Position numbers and translations under genes: made by a program. Source: Rhizobium leguminosarum bv. trifolii WSM2297 (GTDB lineage Bacteria; Pseudomonadota; Alphaproteobacteria; Rhizobiales; Rhizobiaceae). From it: a DNA stretch of 64,000 nucleotides. The first letter of the stretch is position 1. Each line of letters begins with the position of its first letter. Location: the NCBI RefSeq assembly GCF_000271845.1, contig NZ_JH719393.1, positions 434,001 to 498,000 of the forward strand, given 5' to 3'. Under the pieces are notes generated by a model. It worked only from the letters and a program-made list of their open reading frames with translations, had not been told where the DNA came from and did not search any database. Positions 26,660-36,390 of the stretch are shown piece after piece.

Positions 26660-28600
26660 ATGCCTAATGAAATACTGTCGCGTGGCGTTACCCGCCGGGC
26701 CGTGCTTGGCGGCATGGCCGGTGTAGCAGCGCTATCCGTCGCCGGTCGCGTATCCGCTGCCGCAGGCGGTGAAGCCCCGGCACTTGCACAGCTTGTGAAA
26801 GACGGAAAACTGCCGCCGCTCGCCGAGCGCCTGCCGAAGAAGCCGATGGTCGTCAAGCCGTTCGAGAAAGTCGGCACCTATGGCGGTTCCCTGCGCCGCG
26901 GCCTTCGCGGTTCATCCGACCATAACGGCATTCTGCGCATGGTGGGCAACCAGAGCCTGGTGCGCTGGAACCTCGAATTTACCGCTGTGGAGCCGAATCT
27001 TGCCGAACGCTGGGAAGTCAGCGACGACGCAACGCAATTCACCTTCCATCTCATCGAAGGCGTACGCTGGTCCGACGGTCGTCCCTTTACGGCGGATGAC
27101 GTCGTTTTTGCGATCGAAGACTGCGTCAAGAACACCGAACTCTACAGCGCGACACCGGCCCAGCTTGCTGTTGCCGGCAAGCCGGTCACCGTCGAAAAGG
27201 TCGACGACTATACAGTGAAGTTCACCTTTGCTGCGGCCAACGCGCTTTACCTGGAAAACCTCGCCACCCCGCTTGGTCAGCATCCGACGCTCTTTCCGAA
27301 GCATTATTGCAGCCAGTTCCTGCCGAAATATAATCCCAATATCGAAGCCGATGCGAAGAAGGCCGGCGTCACCAGCTGGACGGAGCTGTTCCGCAGCCGT
27401 TGCGGTGACATCGAGATCCCGTCGCGGTGGGGCAATGTCGACAAGCCGACGCTCGATCCATGGGTGGTCAAGGAGCCCTATGCCGGCGGTGCGACGCGTG
27501 TCGTCATGGCCCGTAATCCTTATTTCTGGCAGGTCGATACCGAGGGCAATCAGCTTCCCTATATCGATGAGATCAATTTCGGCATCTCGCAGGACGTCGA
27601 ATCGCTGATGCTGAACGTCATCTCCGGTAAGATCGATATCCAGGAGCGTCACATCAGCGTGCTCGCCAATAAGCCGACGCTGTCTCAGAACATGCAGAAA
27701 GGCGACTATCGACTGCTGACGCTCGTGCCTTCGGCTTCGCAACAGTGCCAGATCTACTTCAATATCACCCACAAAGATCCTGCCATGCGCAAGATGTTTG
27801 CGGATAAATCGTTCCGGCAGGCGTTGTCGATCGGCATCAACCGCCCGGAGCTCATCGATATCGTCTATTTCGGGCAGAGCGAGCCCTACCAGGCCGGACC
27901 CCGTCCGACCCATCCCTGGTACCACGAGAAGTACGCGCGCCAATTCACCGAATATGACGCCGACAAGGCAGGCGCCATGCTCGATCAGGCCGGCTACAAG
28001 AAAGGCGGCGACGGTTTCCGCCTCCGGCCGGACGGCCAGAAGGTGTTCTTCTCGATCGACGTCATTCCGACGCTCTATCCCGACCTTGTCGACGCGCTCG
28101 AACTGGTCAAGACGCATTGGGCTCAGATCGGCATCGATATGAAGGTCAACACAATCGAACGGGCGCTCTATTACACCCGCGGCGACGACAACGCCCATGA
28201 TGCGCAGGTGTGGCCAGGCCCCGGCGGTCTCGATCCGATGCTCGACCCGCGCGATTTCTTCGCCTTCCATCCGCAGGGATCGCGCTACGCCATTCCGTGG
28301 ACGCTATGGTACACCTCCAACGGTGCACGCGGCGAAGAACCCCCGGAAAGCCAGAAGAAGCGCATGAAGCTCTTCGACGAAGCGCGTTCGACGGCTGATC
28401 TCGACAAGCGCGGTGCGGTCATGAAGCAGATCTTCGATATCGCCGCGGAGGAATTCGAGACTGTCGGCCTTTGCCTTGCGGTCGGCGGCTTCGGCATCAT
28501 TCGCAACAACCTGCGCAATGTTCCCGAAAAGCAACCGGATAGCTGGTCTTGGCCCAATCCGGGGCCGGCGCTGCCGCAGCAATTCACCTTCACGAGCTGA
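26660..28600 (+). CDS. ABC transporter solute-binding protein, family 5, Tat-exported
   Basis: 646 residues, long for the family (usually 500-560). A twin-arginine signal (TRRAVLGGMAGVAALSVAG with cleavage near VSAA) implies folding before export to the periplasm. The body shows the family 5 pattern: NLAERWEVSDDATQFTFHL, GVRWSDGRPFTADDVVFA, then the late LDEARSTADLDKRGAVMKQIF and a Trp/Pro-rich C-terminus. GGAGG precedes the ATG by eight bases. First gene of the plus arm; different enough from the minus-arm binding protein that the two importers probably have different ligands. Confidence 0.9.
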   Translation: MPNEILSRGVTRRAVLGGMAGVAALSVAGRVSAAAGGEAPALAQLVKDGKLPPLAERLPKKPMVVKPFEKVGTYGGSLRRGLRGSSDHNGILRMVGNQSLVRWNLEFTAVEPNLAERWEVSDDATQFTFHLIEGVRWSDGRPFTADDVVFAIEDCVKNTELYSATPAQLAVAGKPVTVEKVDDYTVKFTFAAANALYLENLATPLGQHPTLFPKHYCSQFLPKYNPNIEADAKKAGVTSWTELFRSRCGDIEIPSRWGNVDKPTLDPWVVKEPYAGGATRVVMARNPYFWQVDTEGNQLPYIDEINFGISQDVESLMLNVISGKIDIQERHISVLANKPTLSQNMQKGDYRLLTLVPSASQQCQIYFNITHKDPAMRKMFADKSFRQALSIGINRPELIDIVYFGQSEPYQAGPRPTHPWYHEKYARQFTEYDADKAGAMLDQAGYKKGGDGFRLRPDGQKVFFSIDVIPTLYPDLVDALELVKTHWAQIGIDMKVNTIERALYYTRGDDNAHDAQVWPGPGGLDPMLDPRDFFAFHPQGSRYAIPWTLWYTSNGARGEEPPESQKKRMKLFDEARSTADLDKRGAVMKQIFDIAAEEFETVGLCLAVGGFGIIRNNLRNVPEKQPDSWSWPNPGPALPQQFTFTS

Positions 28601-28722
28601 TTTGGATCTCTGGCGCCGTGCCCGACGGTACGGCGCTTTCTTCAGTTCGCCCTCCGAGATGCCTTGCCGGCCTTGACAGCCGGCAAGGCCCGGAAGGCGG
28701 TGTTCAATGCAAGAGGCGCCTC

Positions 28723-29709
28723 ATGCTGGTCTTCATCGCCAAACGCTTGCTGTGGATGATTCCATCGCTTTTTGCCGTCAGCTTCCTTGCTTTCGTGCTG
28801 ATCCAGCTGCCGCCGGGCGATTATGTCACCACCTATATCGCGACGCTGGCGGCCTCCAACGAGATCGTTGATCAGAACACCGCGGCGCAATTGCGCGAGC
28901 GTTTCGGCCTCGGTGATCCAATGCTCGTCCAATATTTCAAATGGATCTGGGGCATCCTCTCGCGTGGCGATTTCGGTATTTCCTTCGAGTGGCAGCAGCC
29001 CGTCTCCGACCTGATCTGGGAGCGCATGGCGCTGACCCTCGTTCTGGCTCTGTCGACATTGATCGCCACCTGGGCGATCGCACTGCCGATCGGCGTCTAT
29101 TCGGCCGTGCGAAAATATTCGATCGGCGACTATTTCTTCACAGCCTTCACCTTCTTCGGCCTTGCCGTTCCGTCCTTCCTGCTGGCGCTGGTGCTGATGT
29201 ATGTCGCGGCGGTCGAATTCGGACAGGATGTCGGAGGGCTGTTTTCGCCGGAATACGAGAACGCATCCTGGAGCTTCGCCAAGATGGTCGATCTCTTCTC
29301 GCATCTCTGGCTTCCGGTCATCATTCTTGCCGTTTCTTCGACGGCGAGCCTCATCCGCGTCATGCGCGCGAACATGCTCGACGAACTGCCGAAGCCTTAC
29401 GTGACCACGGCACGGGCAAAAGGGCTGTCGGAATTCCGGCTGCTGATGAAATATCCGTTGATGATCGCGCTTAATCCGTTCATCTCGACGATTGCCTGGC
29501 TGCTGCCCAACCTCATCTCCGGCTCGGTCGTCGTCGCCATCGTCCTCAATCTGCCGACGGCTGCCCCCCTGCTGCTGCAAGCGCTGATGGCCCAGGACAT
29601 GTATCTGGCGGGTGCCTTCGTTCTGCTGATCTGCGCGCTGACGCTGATAGGCTCTCTGATCAGCGATATCCTGCTTGCGCTGGTCGATCCCCGCATCCGG
29701 TTGGAATAG
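28723..29709 (+). CDS. ABC transporter permease, DppB/OppB type (plus arm)
   Basis: About 328 residues starting MLVFIAKRLLWMIPSLFAVSF, with six membrane segments and the EAA loop VTTARAKGLSEFRLLMKYPL. GAGG upstream supports the ATG at 28723; in-frame extension back to 28549 overlaps the solute-binding gene and is not convincing. The 120-bp gap after the binding-protein gene could hold a partial attenuator or a messenger-processing site. It partners the following permease. Confidence 0.88.
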   Translation: MLVFIAKRLLWMIPSLFAVSFLAFVLIQLPPGDYVTTYIATLAASNEIVDQNTAAQLRERFGLGDPMLVQYFKWIWGILSRGDFGISFEWQQPVSDLIWERMALTLVLALSTLIATWAIALPIGVYSAVRKYSIGDYFFTAFTFFGLAVPSFLLALVLMYVAAVEFGQDVGGLFSPEYENASWSFAKMVDLFSHLWLPVIILAVSSTASLIRVMRANMLDELPKPYVTTARAKGLSEFRLLMKYPLMIALNPFISTIAWLLPNLISGSVVVAIVLNLPTAAPLLLQALMAQDMYLAGAFVLLICALTLIGSLISDILLALVDPRIRLE

Positions 29710-29718
29710 GAGCCTCCC

Positions 29719-30840
29719 ATGGCTGACATTGCCGTTACAAATATTCAGCCGGATCGCGCCGCGGTCGCATCGCAATGGCAGCTCATCTGGTGGGCTTTCC
29801 GCCGGCACCGGCTGGCCATGGTGGCGCTCGTCGTCACCGTGATGATGTATATCGTTGCCCTGGTTCCCGGCTTCTTCGCCATCAACGATCCGTATCTGCA
29901 AAATGCGCGGGCGACCTTTCACCCGCCGCAGAGATTGCACCTGATCGATACGCAGAACGGCTTCTCCTTCGGCCCGCATTATTATCCGATGAAGCTGACC
30001 CGCGATCCGGAAACGCTGGCCGCCATCTTCAAGGAAGACACGACGAAGCGTGTCGACGTCCAGTTCTTCGGACGTGGCTATGAATATTCGGTGTTTGGCC
30101 TCTTCAATACCAACATCCATCTGATCGCTTCGCCCGACAAGACGACGCCGCTGCTTCTCTTCGGCGCCGACCGGCTTGGACGCGATGTCTTCAGCCGAAC
30201 GATACAGGGTTCGCAGATTTCGTTGTCGATCGGCCTTGTCGGCGTCTTTCTGTCGTTGATGCTCGGCATCGTGATTGGCGGCATCTCGGGATATTACGGC
30301 GGCCGCATCGATTTCTTCATGCAGCGCGTGATCGATTTCGTGCTGTCACTGCCGACGATCCCGATCTGGCTCGCCATGGCCGCGGCGCTGCCTCAGGACT
30401 GGCCGGCGACGCTGCAATATATGATGATTACGATCATCCTGTCGCTGACCGGCTGGGCGCAGCTCGCCCGCGTCGTCCGCGGCCGTTTCCTGTCCCTGCG
30501 CACCGAGGAATTCGTCGCCGCCGCCAGGCTGGACGGCGTTCGCGAAGGACGCATCATCTTTCGCCATATGCTGCCGAGCTTTGCCAGCCACATCATCGCG
30601 TCGATCACGCTCGCGGTGCCGGCGATGATCCTTGCCGAAACCTCTCTCTCCTTCTTGGGGCTCGGGCTGCAGCCGCCGACCATCTCCTGGGGCGTGCTGC
30701 TGCGCGAGGCCCAGAACATTCGCTCGATCGCCACCGCACCTTGGCTTTTCATGCCGGGCTGCGCCGTCGTGGTTGCCGTGATGGCGCTCAACCTTCTCGG
30801 CGACGGCCTGCGCGATGCAGCCGATCCCTACAACAAATGA
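29719..30840 (+). CDS. ABC transporter permease, DppC/OppC type, with enlarged loop
   Basis: 373 residues, some 70-90 longer than standard OppC proteins. After the first helix (LAMVALVVTVMMYIVALVPGFFAI) an extra periplasmic region of about 120 residues precedes the conserved LFGADRLGRDVFSRTIQG segment; it contains QNGFSFGPHYYPMKLTRDPETLA. The core with the EAA loop (AAARLDGVREGRIIFRHMLP) is normal. It begins 9 bp after the partner permease. The enlarged loop may contact the large binding protein encoded upstream. Confidence 0.88.
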   Translation: MADIAVTNIQPDRAAVASQWQLIWWAFRRHRLAMVALVVTVMMYIVALVPGFFAINDPYLQNARATFHPPQRLHLIDTQNGFSFGPHYYPMKLTRDPETLAAIFKEDTTKRVDVQFFGRGYEYSVFGLFNTNIHLIASPDKTTPLLLFGADRLGRDVFSRTIQGSQISLSIGLVGVFLSLMLGIVIGGISGYYGGRIDFFMQRVIDFVLSLPTIPIWLAMAAALPQDWPATLQYMMITIILSLTGWAQLARVVRGRFLSLRTEEFVAAARLDGVREGRIIFRHMLPSFASHIIASITLAVPAMILAETSLSFLGLGLQPPTISWGVLLREAQNIRSIATAPWLFMPGCAVVVAVMALNLLGDGLRDAADPYNK

Positions 30841-30847
30841 GGCCGGC

Positions 30848-32599
30848 ATGACCGATATCGTTCCCATTGCCGGCAGGCCGTTGCTCCAGGTGAAAAACCT
30901 GACCGTCGAATTCCCTCTGCGCACCGGCGTCTTTCGCGCCGTCAGCGATCTGTCTTTCTCGATCGAACCGGGCAAGACGCTCTGTGTCGTCGGAGAAAGC
31001 GGATCCGGCAAGTCGGTGACGGCGCGTTCGATCCTGCAGATCGTCGACGCGCCCGGCCGCATTGCGGCCGGATCGATCATATTGAACGATCAGAACGGCG
31101 GCTCGACCAATCTGACCAGCCTCAATCCGCGCGGGCGCCAGATCCGGGCGATCCGCGGCCGCGACATCGCGATGATCTTCCAAGAGCCGATGTCGTCGCT
31201 GTCGCCGATCCACACGGTCGGCAACCAGATCGTCGAGGCGCTTCGCCTGCACACCAGGATGAGCAAGGCAGAGGCGCGGGCTGAAGCCATATCGCTGCTC
31301 AAGCAGGTCGAAATTCCCTCACCGGAGAAAGCCCTGGATCGATATGCCTTCCAATATTCCGGCGGCATGCGCCAGCGGGCGATGATCGCCATGGCGCTCG
31401 CCTGCAAACCGCAGCTGCTGATCGCCGACGAGCCGACCACGGCCCTCGACGTGACGACACAGGCCGAGATTCTCGACCTGATCGCCCGGCTGCAGAAGGC
31501 CAACGGAATGGCCGTTCTGTTCATCACCCATGACATGGGCGTCGTGGCGCAGATCGCCGACGACGTGCTGGTGATGCACAACGGCGTCGCCAAGGAATAT
31601 GCACCGGTCGAGCAGATCTTTCATTCCCCGCAAGACGATTATACCCGCATGCTCATCGGCTCGGTGCTGAAGTTGGAGCAGAAGGCCGAAATCCGTCTGG
31701 CGCGCGCGCCGCTCGACAGGACTGCAGCACCGATCCTCGAACTCCGCAATGTCTCGATGGATTTCGGTGAAGTCAAAGCGCTCGACGATGTCTCCATTTC
31801 GCTTCTGCCGGGCGAAACGCTCGGCATCGTCGGCGAGAGCGGATCCGGCAAGACGACGATGGGCCGCTCGATCATGCGGCTGATTGATCCGACTGCCGGC
31901 GAAATCCTTTACCGCCGCGCCGACGGCAACATCATCGATCTGGCAACGGCGAAAGGTCAGACGCTGGCCGCCGCACGGCGGGAATTGCGAATGGTGTTCC
32001 AGGATCCTTTCGGCTCCCTCAACCCACGCATGACCGTCTCCCAGATCATCGGCGAGCCGCTGCTCGTCAACGGCGTCGCCAAGGGGCGGGCGCTGGACGA
32101 GCGGGTTTGCCATCTCATGGAGCAGGTGGGCCTCGATCCGAGGGCGCGTGAACGCTACCCGCACGCATTCTCCGGCGGTCAGCGCCAGCGGATCGGCATT
32201 GCCCGCGCCATCACGCTCAATCCGCGCGTCATCGTTGCCGACGAGGCAACCTCGGCGCTCGACGTCTCGGTGCGCTCGCAGGTGCTTGACCTACTCATGC
32301 GCCTGCAGGACGAACTCGGCCTCGCCTATATCTTCATCAGCCACGACATCGGCGTCATCCGCTACATGTGCGACCGTGTCGGCGTCATGTACAAAGGCCA
32401 GTTGGTCGAAATCGGCGAGGCGGAACAGGTCTGCCGCACCCCCGAGCACGCCTACACGCAGGCGCTGATATCGGCGATCCCACGTCCCGATCCGCGCGAC
32501 CGCGATCATTCCAGGCGTTTCCGCTACGTCGCGCCAGATATTCTGAAGCCAGACAATCTGAAGCCAAATAATCTGAAGAATGGAAGTTCTCAGAGATGA
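30848..32599 (+). CDS. Fused double ABC ATPase (DppD-DppF in one chain)
   Basis: 583 residues carrying two complete nucleotide-binding domains. Domain 1: GESGSGKSV Walker A, YSGGMRQR signature, [13 protein letters not shown]alker B. Domain 2 (from about residue 300): [17 protein letters not shown] and [13 protein letters not shown]. Each is followed by an Opp C-terminal extension. The fused form is known in a subset of Opp-type importers (YejF/GsiA type). ATG at 30848 was chosen; a frame from 30815 overlaps the permease. Its 3' end overlaps the start of the next gene by 4 bp. Confidence 0.92.
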   Translation: MTDIVPIAGRPLLQVKNLTVEFPLRTGVFRAVSDLSFSIEPGKTLCVVGESGSGKSVTARSILQIVDAPGRIAAGSIILNDQNGGSTNLTSLNPRGRQIRAIRGRDIAMIFQEPMSSLSPIHTVGNQIVEALRLHTRMSKAEARAEAISLLKQVEIPSPEKALDRYAFQYSGGMRQRAMIAMALACKPQLLIADEPTTALDVTTQAEILDLIARLQKANGMAVLFITHDMGVVAQIADDVLVMHNGVAKEYAPVEQIFHSPQDDYTRMLIGSVLKLEQKAEIRLARAPLDRTAAPILELRNVSMDFGEVKALDDVSISLLPGETLGIVGESGSGKTTMGRSIMRLIDPTAGEILYRRADGNIIDLATAKGQTLAAARRELRMVFQDPFGSLNPRMTVSQIIGEPLLVNGVAKGRALDERVCHLMEQVGLDPRARERYPHAFSGGQRQRIGIARAITLNPRVIVADEATSALDVSVRSQVLDLLMRLQDELGLAYIFISHDIGVIRYMCDRVGVMYKGQLVEIGEAEQVCRTPEHAYTQALISAIPRPDPRDRDHSRRFRYVAPDILKPDNLKPNNLKNGSSQR

Positions 32600-33807
32600 A
32601 AATTACCGGAATCCGCACCTTTCTCATGCATGTCGGTCAGCCTGACCCCGAGAATTGGGCTGCCGACCAACTCTCGGGTGCCGGCACCTCCAAGCAGTTC
32701 GGCGGCACCAGAAACTGGCTGTTTCTGAAGATCGATACCGACGAGGGCATCACCGGCATCGGTGAATGCTCGGGCTGGCCCCGGGTCGTCGAGACGGCGA
32801 TCCATGATCTCGCGCCACTGCTGATCGGTGAAGATCCGGCCCATATCGAACGGCTGTGGCAGAAGATGCATATCGCCATGATGGGCCATGGCATGCTGGG
32901 GACTGTCGGGGGCGGTGCGATGACCGGCATCGACATGGCGCTCTGGGACATCAAGGGCAAGGCGCTCGGCGTGCCGGTCTGGATGCTGCTCGGCGGTAAG
33001 GTGCGCGACCGGATCCCGATCTATTCGCACGCGAATACGCCGGAGCGCGCGCTTGCCCTTAAGGAACGCGGCATAAAGGCGATCAAGTGCGGTGGTGTCG
33101 CAGATCCCGTTCGCAAGGTCGCAGCACTTCGCGATGCCGTCGGCGACGACATGGATATAGCCATCGATCTGCATGGGCCGCCATGGCTGACGCCTGCCGA
33201 TGCATGCCGGCTGGTGCGGGCGCTCGAACCCTATGAATTGATGTGGGTGGAAGATCCAATCGCGCCGGAGAATATTGACGGCTACCGGCGGATCCGCGAC
33301 GCAGCGCATATGCCGCTTGCGGCCGGTGAGCGCTCGGCAACCATTTTCGGCGAGCGCGAGCTGATCGAGAAGGAACTGGTCGACGTGATCCAGCCGGATA
33401 CCGGCCGGGCCGGCGGCATCACCCAGATGAAGAAGATCGCCGCCATGGCCGAAGCCCATCATATCCAGATGGCGCCGCATTCGGGTTCACTCGGGCCGGT
33501 GGCGGAATATGCGGCCTTGCATCTGCTGGCCGCCATCCCGAACGGCCTCATCCTCGAGCGCCTCGACGACGACTGGGACGGCCGCTGCCAGACGATCGTG
33601 CCGCATCCGCAACAGGTTGACGGCTTGATCGCCGTCCCCGATGGCCCGGGTCTTGGCTGCGATATCGACGAGGCTTTCGTCGCGCGCTTTCCGAGCAGCG
33701 GCAATGTCTCGGTGCCGCAGGCCGCCGGCGCCTACAATCCCGGAACCAGCAACGAACATGTCTACGTGCAGACGCGCGTGGCGCGCCGCAGCTATTTCAA
33801 TCGCTAG
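32596..33807 (+). CDS. Mandelate racemase/enolase-superfamily dehydratase (galactonate dehydratase-like)
   Basis: 403 residues. N-terminal capping domain, then a TIM-barrel with the acid-sugar-dehydratase residues: Lys in GIKAIKCGG, metal ligands Asp in AIDLHGPPW (with the following His characteristic of the D-galactonate/mannonate dehydratase branch), Glu in WVEDPIAPEN and Glu in AGERSAT, and the catalytic His in MAPHSGSLGP. Mg2+-dependent abstraction of the alpha-proton of a sugar acid and loss of water gives a 2-keto-3-deoxy acid. The 4-bp overlap with the ATPase gene links it to import. Substrate is open (aldonate or aldarate). Confidence 0.85.
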   Translation: MKITGIRTFLMHVGQPDPENWAADQLSGAGTSKQFGGTRNWLFLKIDTDEGITGIGECSGWPRVVETAIHDLAPLLIGEDPAHIERLWQKMHIAMMGHGMLGTVGGGAMTGIDMALWDIKGKALGVPVWMLLGGKVRDRIPIYSHANTPERALALKERGIKAIKCGGVADPVRKVAALRDAVGDDMDIAIDLHGPPWLTPADACRLVRALEPYELMWVEDPIAPENIDGYRRIRDAAHMPLAAGERSATIFGERELIEKELVDVIQPDTGRAGGITQMKKIAAMAEAHHIQMAPHSGSLGPVAEYAALHLLAAIPNGLILERLDDDWDGRCQTIVPHPQQVDGLIAVPDGPGLGCDIDEAFVARFPSSGNVSVPQAAGAYNPGTSNEHVYVQTRVARRSYFNR

Positions 33808-33816
33808 AAGGACAGA

Positions 33817-35007
33817 ATGATGAAGATCGACCGCATGCGGGTTTTCATGACCCGCGACAAGGACCGTCCGCGCGTGATCGTCGCGCTCGATACCGATGAC
33901 GGGCTGACGGGCTGGGGCGAGTGCTACAATCACGGCCCCGACAAGGCGCTGCCGCCGCTGCTCGAATACCTCTACGGATTTATATCAGGCCAGGACCCGA
34001 CACGCGTCGAGTATCTGGTCAATCTGCTGATCCAGCAAAGCCGGTTCCCGCCGGGCGCGCTCGGCCTTGCGGCAATCTCCGCGCTCGACCATTGCCTGTG
34101 GGATCTCGCGGCCAAGGCGGCGAACGTCCCGGTCTACAAGCTGCTCGGCGGCGAAGTGCGTGACCGCATCAAGGTCTATGCCGGGGTCTATACCGCTCCC
34201 GATGCGCCGGCGGCCCGCGACGAATTCGATCGCCTGAAGGAGGGTTGGGGGTTCACCGCCTTCAAGCTCAGCCCCTGGCGGATCGACATGCATTCCAACC
34301 GCTGGGGCAATGTCGTCAAAGCCTCGGCGGATTATTTCCGTTCGCTGCGCGAAACGGTCAACGACGAATACGAGATCGCTTTCGACGCCCATGCCAAGAT
34401 TTTCGAGCCGGTCGCAGCGCGTCAGCTCGGCAATGCGCTTGCCCCCTACGACCCGCTGTTTTTCGAGGAGCCGCTGCGGCCCGAGAATATCGAGGCCTGG
34501 GGCGACCTGAAACAGGGCCTCAACTGCACGCTGGCAACAGGCGAGTCGCTCTACAACAGAAACGAGTTCCTGCGGCTGCTGCAGGTCAAGGGCGCCGACC
34601 TGATCCAGCCGGATATCTGTGTCGTCGGCGGCATCAGCGAAATGCGCCGCATTGCCACCCTTGCCGAGGCCTTCTTCGTCGGCGTCGCACCGCACAATCC
34701 GATGGGTCCGCTTGCGACGGCCGTCAACGTTCATTTTTCGGCTGCGGCGCAGAATTTTCGCATCCTCGAATACCGGCTGCCGAAGGGGCAAGCCTATGTC
34801 TATGGCGGCAACGATATCGAGAAGCGGGAAGGGGAAACCCGTTACGTCGTCGATCCCTACCTGCCGAAGGACGGCTATCTCGAGCTGCGCCCGGATCGGC
34901 CCGGCTGGGGCGTCGAAATGGACGAGAAGGCGATGGAGGAGGAAGGTTATATCCACTGGCAGCGGCGCGTGCCGAAGCGGCCGGACGGCTCTTACGCCTT
35001 CGCTTAA
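33817..35007 (+). CDS. Mandelate racemase/enolase-superfamily enzyme (second)
   Basis: 396 residues of the same superfamily as its neighbour but clearly not a duplicate. Key positions are Lys in TAFKLSPWR, Asp/His in AFDAHAKIF, Glu in FEEPLRPEN, Glu in ATGESLY and His in VAPHNPMGP. It may be a second dehydratase for an epimeric sugar acid or an aldaro-lactone cycloisomerase of the kind used downstream of Udh in Agrobacterium; sequence alone does not decide. It starts 10 bp after the first enzyme and ends the plus arm. Confidence 0.83.
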   Translation: MMKIDRMRVFMTRDKDRPRVIVALDTDDGLTGWGECYNHGPDKALPPLLEYLYGFISGQDPTRVEYLVNLLIQQSRFPPGALGLAAISALDHCLWDLAAKAANVPVYKLLGGEVRDRIKVYAGVYTAPDAPAARDEFDRLKEGWGFTAFKLSPWRIDMHSNRWGNVVKASADYFRSLRETVNDEYEIAFDAHAKIFEPVAARQLGNALAPYDPLFFEEPLRPENIEAWGDLKQGLNCTLATGESLYNRNEFLRLLQVKGADLIQPDICVVGGISEMRRIATLAEAFFVGVAPHNPMGPLATAVNVHFSAAAQNFRILEYRLPKGQAYVYGGNDIEKREGETRYVVDPYLPKDGYLELRPDRPGWGVEMDEKAMEEEGYIHWQRRVPKRPDGSYAFA

Positions 35008-35025
35008 AGACTCGAAAACCGGGAA

Positions 35026-35053
35026 CTGGCCGCTGCAATATGGGAGCGGCCGG
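35026..35053. terminator. Hairpin between convergent genes
   Basis: CTGGCCGCT and AGCGGCCGG pair (one G-U) around a 10-base loop, between the end of the plus-strand sugar-acid arm and the end of the minus-strand FMN reductase gene. No T-run, so a bidirectional but not classical terminator. Confidence 0.45.
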
Positions 35054-35066
35054 ATCCCAGTGCCGT

Positions 35067-35639
35067 CTAGGCGTCTTTCGGCAGCACCGAGCGAACTCTG
35101 GCGATGAAAACATGGAAGTCCTGCATGAACTTGCGAAGGAATTCGGCGGTGGTTTCGTTCGTGACCTCGCCGTCATCGGTGATCAGCCCAGGTGTGAACT
35201 GGATGTAGGCTTCCGGGGCATTCATCTGGGGAGAATTGCAGAAACTAAGCACGCTGCGTAAATTCTGCTGGGCGACTGCCGTGCCGATCGCGCCCGGCGA
35301 CGTGCCGATCACCGCTGACGGCTTACGCGTAAACGAGTTGGTGCCGTAGGGGCGGCTCGCCCAGTCGATGGCGTTTTTCAGCCCGCCGGGTATGGATCGA
35401 TTGTATTCGGGCGTGACGAACAGGACGGCGTCGACGGCCGCGATCGCCGCCTTGAATGCCTTGCCGGCCGGAGGGTAGTCGGCGTCATAGTCGTAGCTGT
35501 AGAGCGGCAGGTCCTTGAACGATATCTCCGACATCTCAAGTTCCGGCGGGGCGAACCGCACCAACGCTTTGGCGAGCTTGCGATTGATCGAGCCCTTTGC
35601 GAGGCTGCCGATGAGATAGCCTACTTTATGCGTGGTCAT
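35067..35639 (-). CDS. NADPH-dependent FMN reductase-family protein
   Basis: 190 residues with a flavodoxin-like fold. The FMN phosphate loop is GSLAKGSINRKLAKAL near residue 11 and the flavin-ring loop is TPEYNRSIPGGLKNAIDWASRP near residue 77; both are typical of ChrR/ArsH-like quinone or chromate reductases. Acts in the cytoplasm on quinones, azo or metal acceptors; the physiological acceptor is unknown. It follows the nitroreductase gene (85 bp) on the same strand, so a flavin-reductase pair under one promoter is likely. Confidence 0.87.
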   Translation of the reverse strand: MTTHKVGYLIGSLAKGSINRKLAKALVRFAPPELEMSEISFKDLPLYSYDYDADYPPAGKAFKAAIAAVDAVLFVTPEYNRSIPGGLKNAIDWASRPYGTNSFTRKPSAVIGTSPGAIGTAVAQQNLRSVLSFCNSPQMNAPEAYIQFTPGLITDDGEVTNETTAEFLRKFMQDFHVFIARVRSVLPKDA

Positions 35640-35724
35640 GGCGTTCTCCAGTATCGCGCATGATAAAGGACGTATCCTGCGCAGGAAGCATGGAAGGGGT
35701 CTCTCGTCCTTGAGCGCAAGCTAG

Positions 35725-36390
35725 CTAGTCGCCGACGAAAGTGACCGTCTCGGCGAGCGGCGCGCGGCCCGTACGGGCAAATCTTACCACAGGATCCTCG
35801 TAGCCGATCGACATTCCGCAGAAGAGGATGAGCCCGTCCGGGGGTGACAGGGCCTCCGCGACCGTCTCGCGAACCTGCGACCACGCCATCTGCGGGCAAC
35901 TGTGCAGTCCTTCGGCGCGGAGCAGCAGCATGACGGTCTGCAGATACATGCCGACGTCGGCCCATTGGGGTGGGCCGAGGTCACGATCGATGTAGCAGAA
36001 CAGGGCGGCTGGCGCGCCGAAGCAGTTCCAGTTGGCGATCGCTGCCCGCTGGCGCGCCTCCCAGTCTTCGCGTGCAATGCCGAGCGCGCTGTAGCGCTCC
36101 TTGCCGAAGGCGGACCGGCGCTCCCCGTAAGGGGACTTCAGCGCCTGCGGATACATCTCGTACTGCCTCTTGTCCCAGGGGTCACCGTGGGCCACGCGCT
36201 CGACGGCTGTTGTCTTGAGCTCGGCCAGCGCCGCGCCGATCATCACGTAGGTGTTCCAAGGCTGGATGTTCGATCCTGACGGCGACCAGGCCGCGGCCGA
36301 CAGCACCCGCTCGAGTATCTCTTTCGACACAGGCCTGTCTTTGAATCCGCGCACCGACCGTCGGCTTGTGACTGCCTCATATACGTCCAT
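35725..36390 (-). CDS. Nitroreductase-family protein
   Basis: 221 residues. SRRSVRGFKDRPVSKEILERVLSAAAWSPSGSNIQPW at the N-terminus is the FMN-binding signature, and the C-terminal FCGMSIGYEDP segment is also conserved. Homodimeric FMN enzymes of this group reduce nitro groups, quinones or flavins with NAD(P)H. Its ATG at 36390 lacks a strong ribosome site. The pair with the FMN reductase gene downstream suggests redox or electrophile stress response; an ArsR-type regulator gene lies upstream in the same direction. Confidence 0.88.
   Translation of the reverse strand: MDVYEAVTSRRSVRGFKDRPVSKEILERVLSAAAWSPSGSNIQPWNTYVMIGAALAELKTTAVERVAHGDPWDKRQYEMYPQALKSPYGERRSAFGKERYSALGIAREDWEARQRAAIANWNCFGAPAALFCYIDRDLGPPQWADVGMYLQTVMLLLRAEGLHSCPQMAWSQVRETVAEALSPPDGLILFCGMSIGYEDPVVRFARTGRAPLAETVTFVGD

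Noticed and set aside
26912..28270. 452-residue open frame on the minus strand
   Set aside because: Antisense to the Tat-exported solute-binding protein; composition is that of a shadow.
28642..30120. 492-residue open frame on the minus strand
   Set aside because: Antisense to the two plus-arm permeases; Gln/Arg/Asp-rich composition typical of a reversed membrane protein gene.
32234..32250. GTTGCC-N5-GGCAAC palindrome resembling a parS-like site
   Set aside because: It lies inside the Walker B coding region of the fused ATPase (VADEATS) and is explained by codon choice.
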